The notes below the pieces were generated by a model. That model was not told where the DNA came from, made no database searches, and saw nothing but the letters and a program-made list of their open reading frames with translations. From a virus, in the IMG/VR virus record IMGVR_UViG_3300024509_000021, positions 1-54,860 of that record: a DNA stretch of 54,860 nt. The stretch is one strand, 5' to 3'. The position numbers were made by a program, and so were the translations under genes. This document shows positions 54,623-54,860 of this stretch, piece after piece (within the stretch, counting starts at the first letter, position 1; every line of letters begins with the position of its first letter).

Positions 54623-54651
54623 ATTATACAAGCAAACAGCATTTTGGACAA
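54623..54651 (-). promoter_or_regulatory. Early promoter cassette 23
   Basis: TTGTCC, 17 bp, TATAAT; serves 54600. Starts just after the tRNA terminator. Confidence 0.78.
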
Positions 54652-54652
54652 G

Positions 54653-54686
54653 AAAAAACCCTATAGTTTACTAGGCTATAGGGTTT
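54653..54686 (-). terminator. Intrinsic terminator after tRNA genes
   Basis: AAACCCTATAG / CTATAGGGTTT, an 11-bp stem with a 9-nt loop and T residues on the minus strand. Confidence 0.92.
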
Positions 54687-54733
54687 CTCCCGTGCTGCTG
54701 CACTCTGCGCCAGTGACTAGATGGCTCGCAGCT

Positions 54734-54811
<78 letters not shown>

Positions 54812-54815
54812 TAAC

Positions 54816-54860
54816 TGGCCACGCATAAGGGATTCGAACCCCTGACCCACAGCTTAGAAG
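54816..54860 (-). tRNA. tRNA-Arg(TCT), 5' part outside the window
   Basis: The 3' half is present: anticodon loop CTTCTAA, T arm AGGGG-TTCGAAT-CCCTT, acceptor strand ATGCGTG, G and CCA. TCT reads AGA, the favoured Arg codon of the AT-rich phage genes. Confidence 0.85.

Noticed and set aside
41670-54651. Regularly repeated promoter cassettes considered as a CRISPR array
   Set aside because: Repeats are 29-bp promoter motifs hundreds of bases apart with genes between them; no cas genes and no spacer pattern.

Overview
The window is part of the genome of a T4-like (Caudoviricetes, myovirus-type) phage of the kind known from aquatic pelagiphage/cyanophage relatives. Evidence: a tail sheath, tail tube, small and large terminase block; gp32-, UvsX-, UvsY-, UvsW-, gp62-, gp61- and gp41-like replication and recombination genes; T4-type late promoter boxes; and phage tRNAs. 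The host is a Gram-negative bacterium that I cannot identify. No photosynthesis genes are visible. A three-gene cassette of secreted proteins looks proteobacterial in style.

Layout. 1-8.6 kb (+): virion and packaging genes (sheath end, tube, tube-like paralog, head-completion nuclease, gp16, a protein with a capsid-targeting N-terminus, terminase gp17 and several structural-type unknowns). 8.6-11.1 kb: an Ig-module fibre-like protein and a terminator-flanked cassette of three small exported proteins. 11.2-14.3 kb: gp32, UvsX and UvsY-like. 14.3-23.9 kb, both strands: a glycan/nucleotide-sugar island with UDP-sugar dehydrogenase-like, SDR epimerase, four related DxD glycosyltransferases plus one GT8-like, three related capsule-type proteins, an FkbM-like methyltransferase and a nucleotidyltransferase-cupin fusion. 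24-36.8 kb (+): UvsW, gp62, a miniature DnaE-like protein, primase, carbamoyltransferase-like protein, a 2OG oxygenase, helicase gp41 and small conserved genes. 36.8-40.9 kb: acetyltransferase, SGNH-like protein, two more 2OG oxygenases and a methyltransferase. 41-54.7 kb (-): a dense, visibly more GC-rich early region of about 35 mostly small genes, including a MoxR ATPase/VWA-metallopeptidase pair, another AAA ATPase, a GcrA-like Cys protein and a GIY-YIG-like protein. The right edge has tRNA-Met/Ile2(CAT) and a truncated tRNA-Arg(TCT).

Regulation is the most striking part. The early region holds 23 copies of a promoter cassette (TTGACA-like, exactly 17 bp, TATAAT-like). Most are followed by a short leader ending in a GGAGCG-type ribosome site; nine carry exactly GGAGCGAA. 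Several cassettes are embedded in the 3' end of the preceding gene. The 3' ends of two early genes carry the shared 15-nt sequence CCGATTCGCTCCCGG, complementary to that ribosome site, in a predicted loop just before an intrinsic terminator. The MoxR gene has its own version: an 11-nt perfect complement of its own start region, in a loop that contains its stop codon. Together these suggest a phage-encoded antisense-to-RBS RNA control system. In contrast, eight late-type genes have a T4-like late box ending exactly 5 nt before ATG with no Shine-Dalgarno, predicting leaderless late mRNAs.
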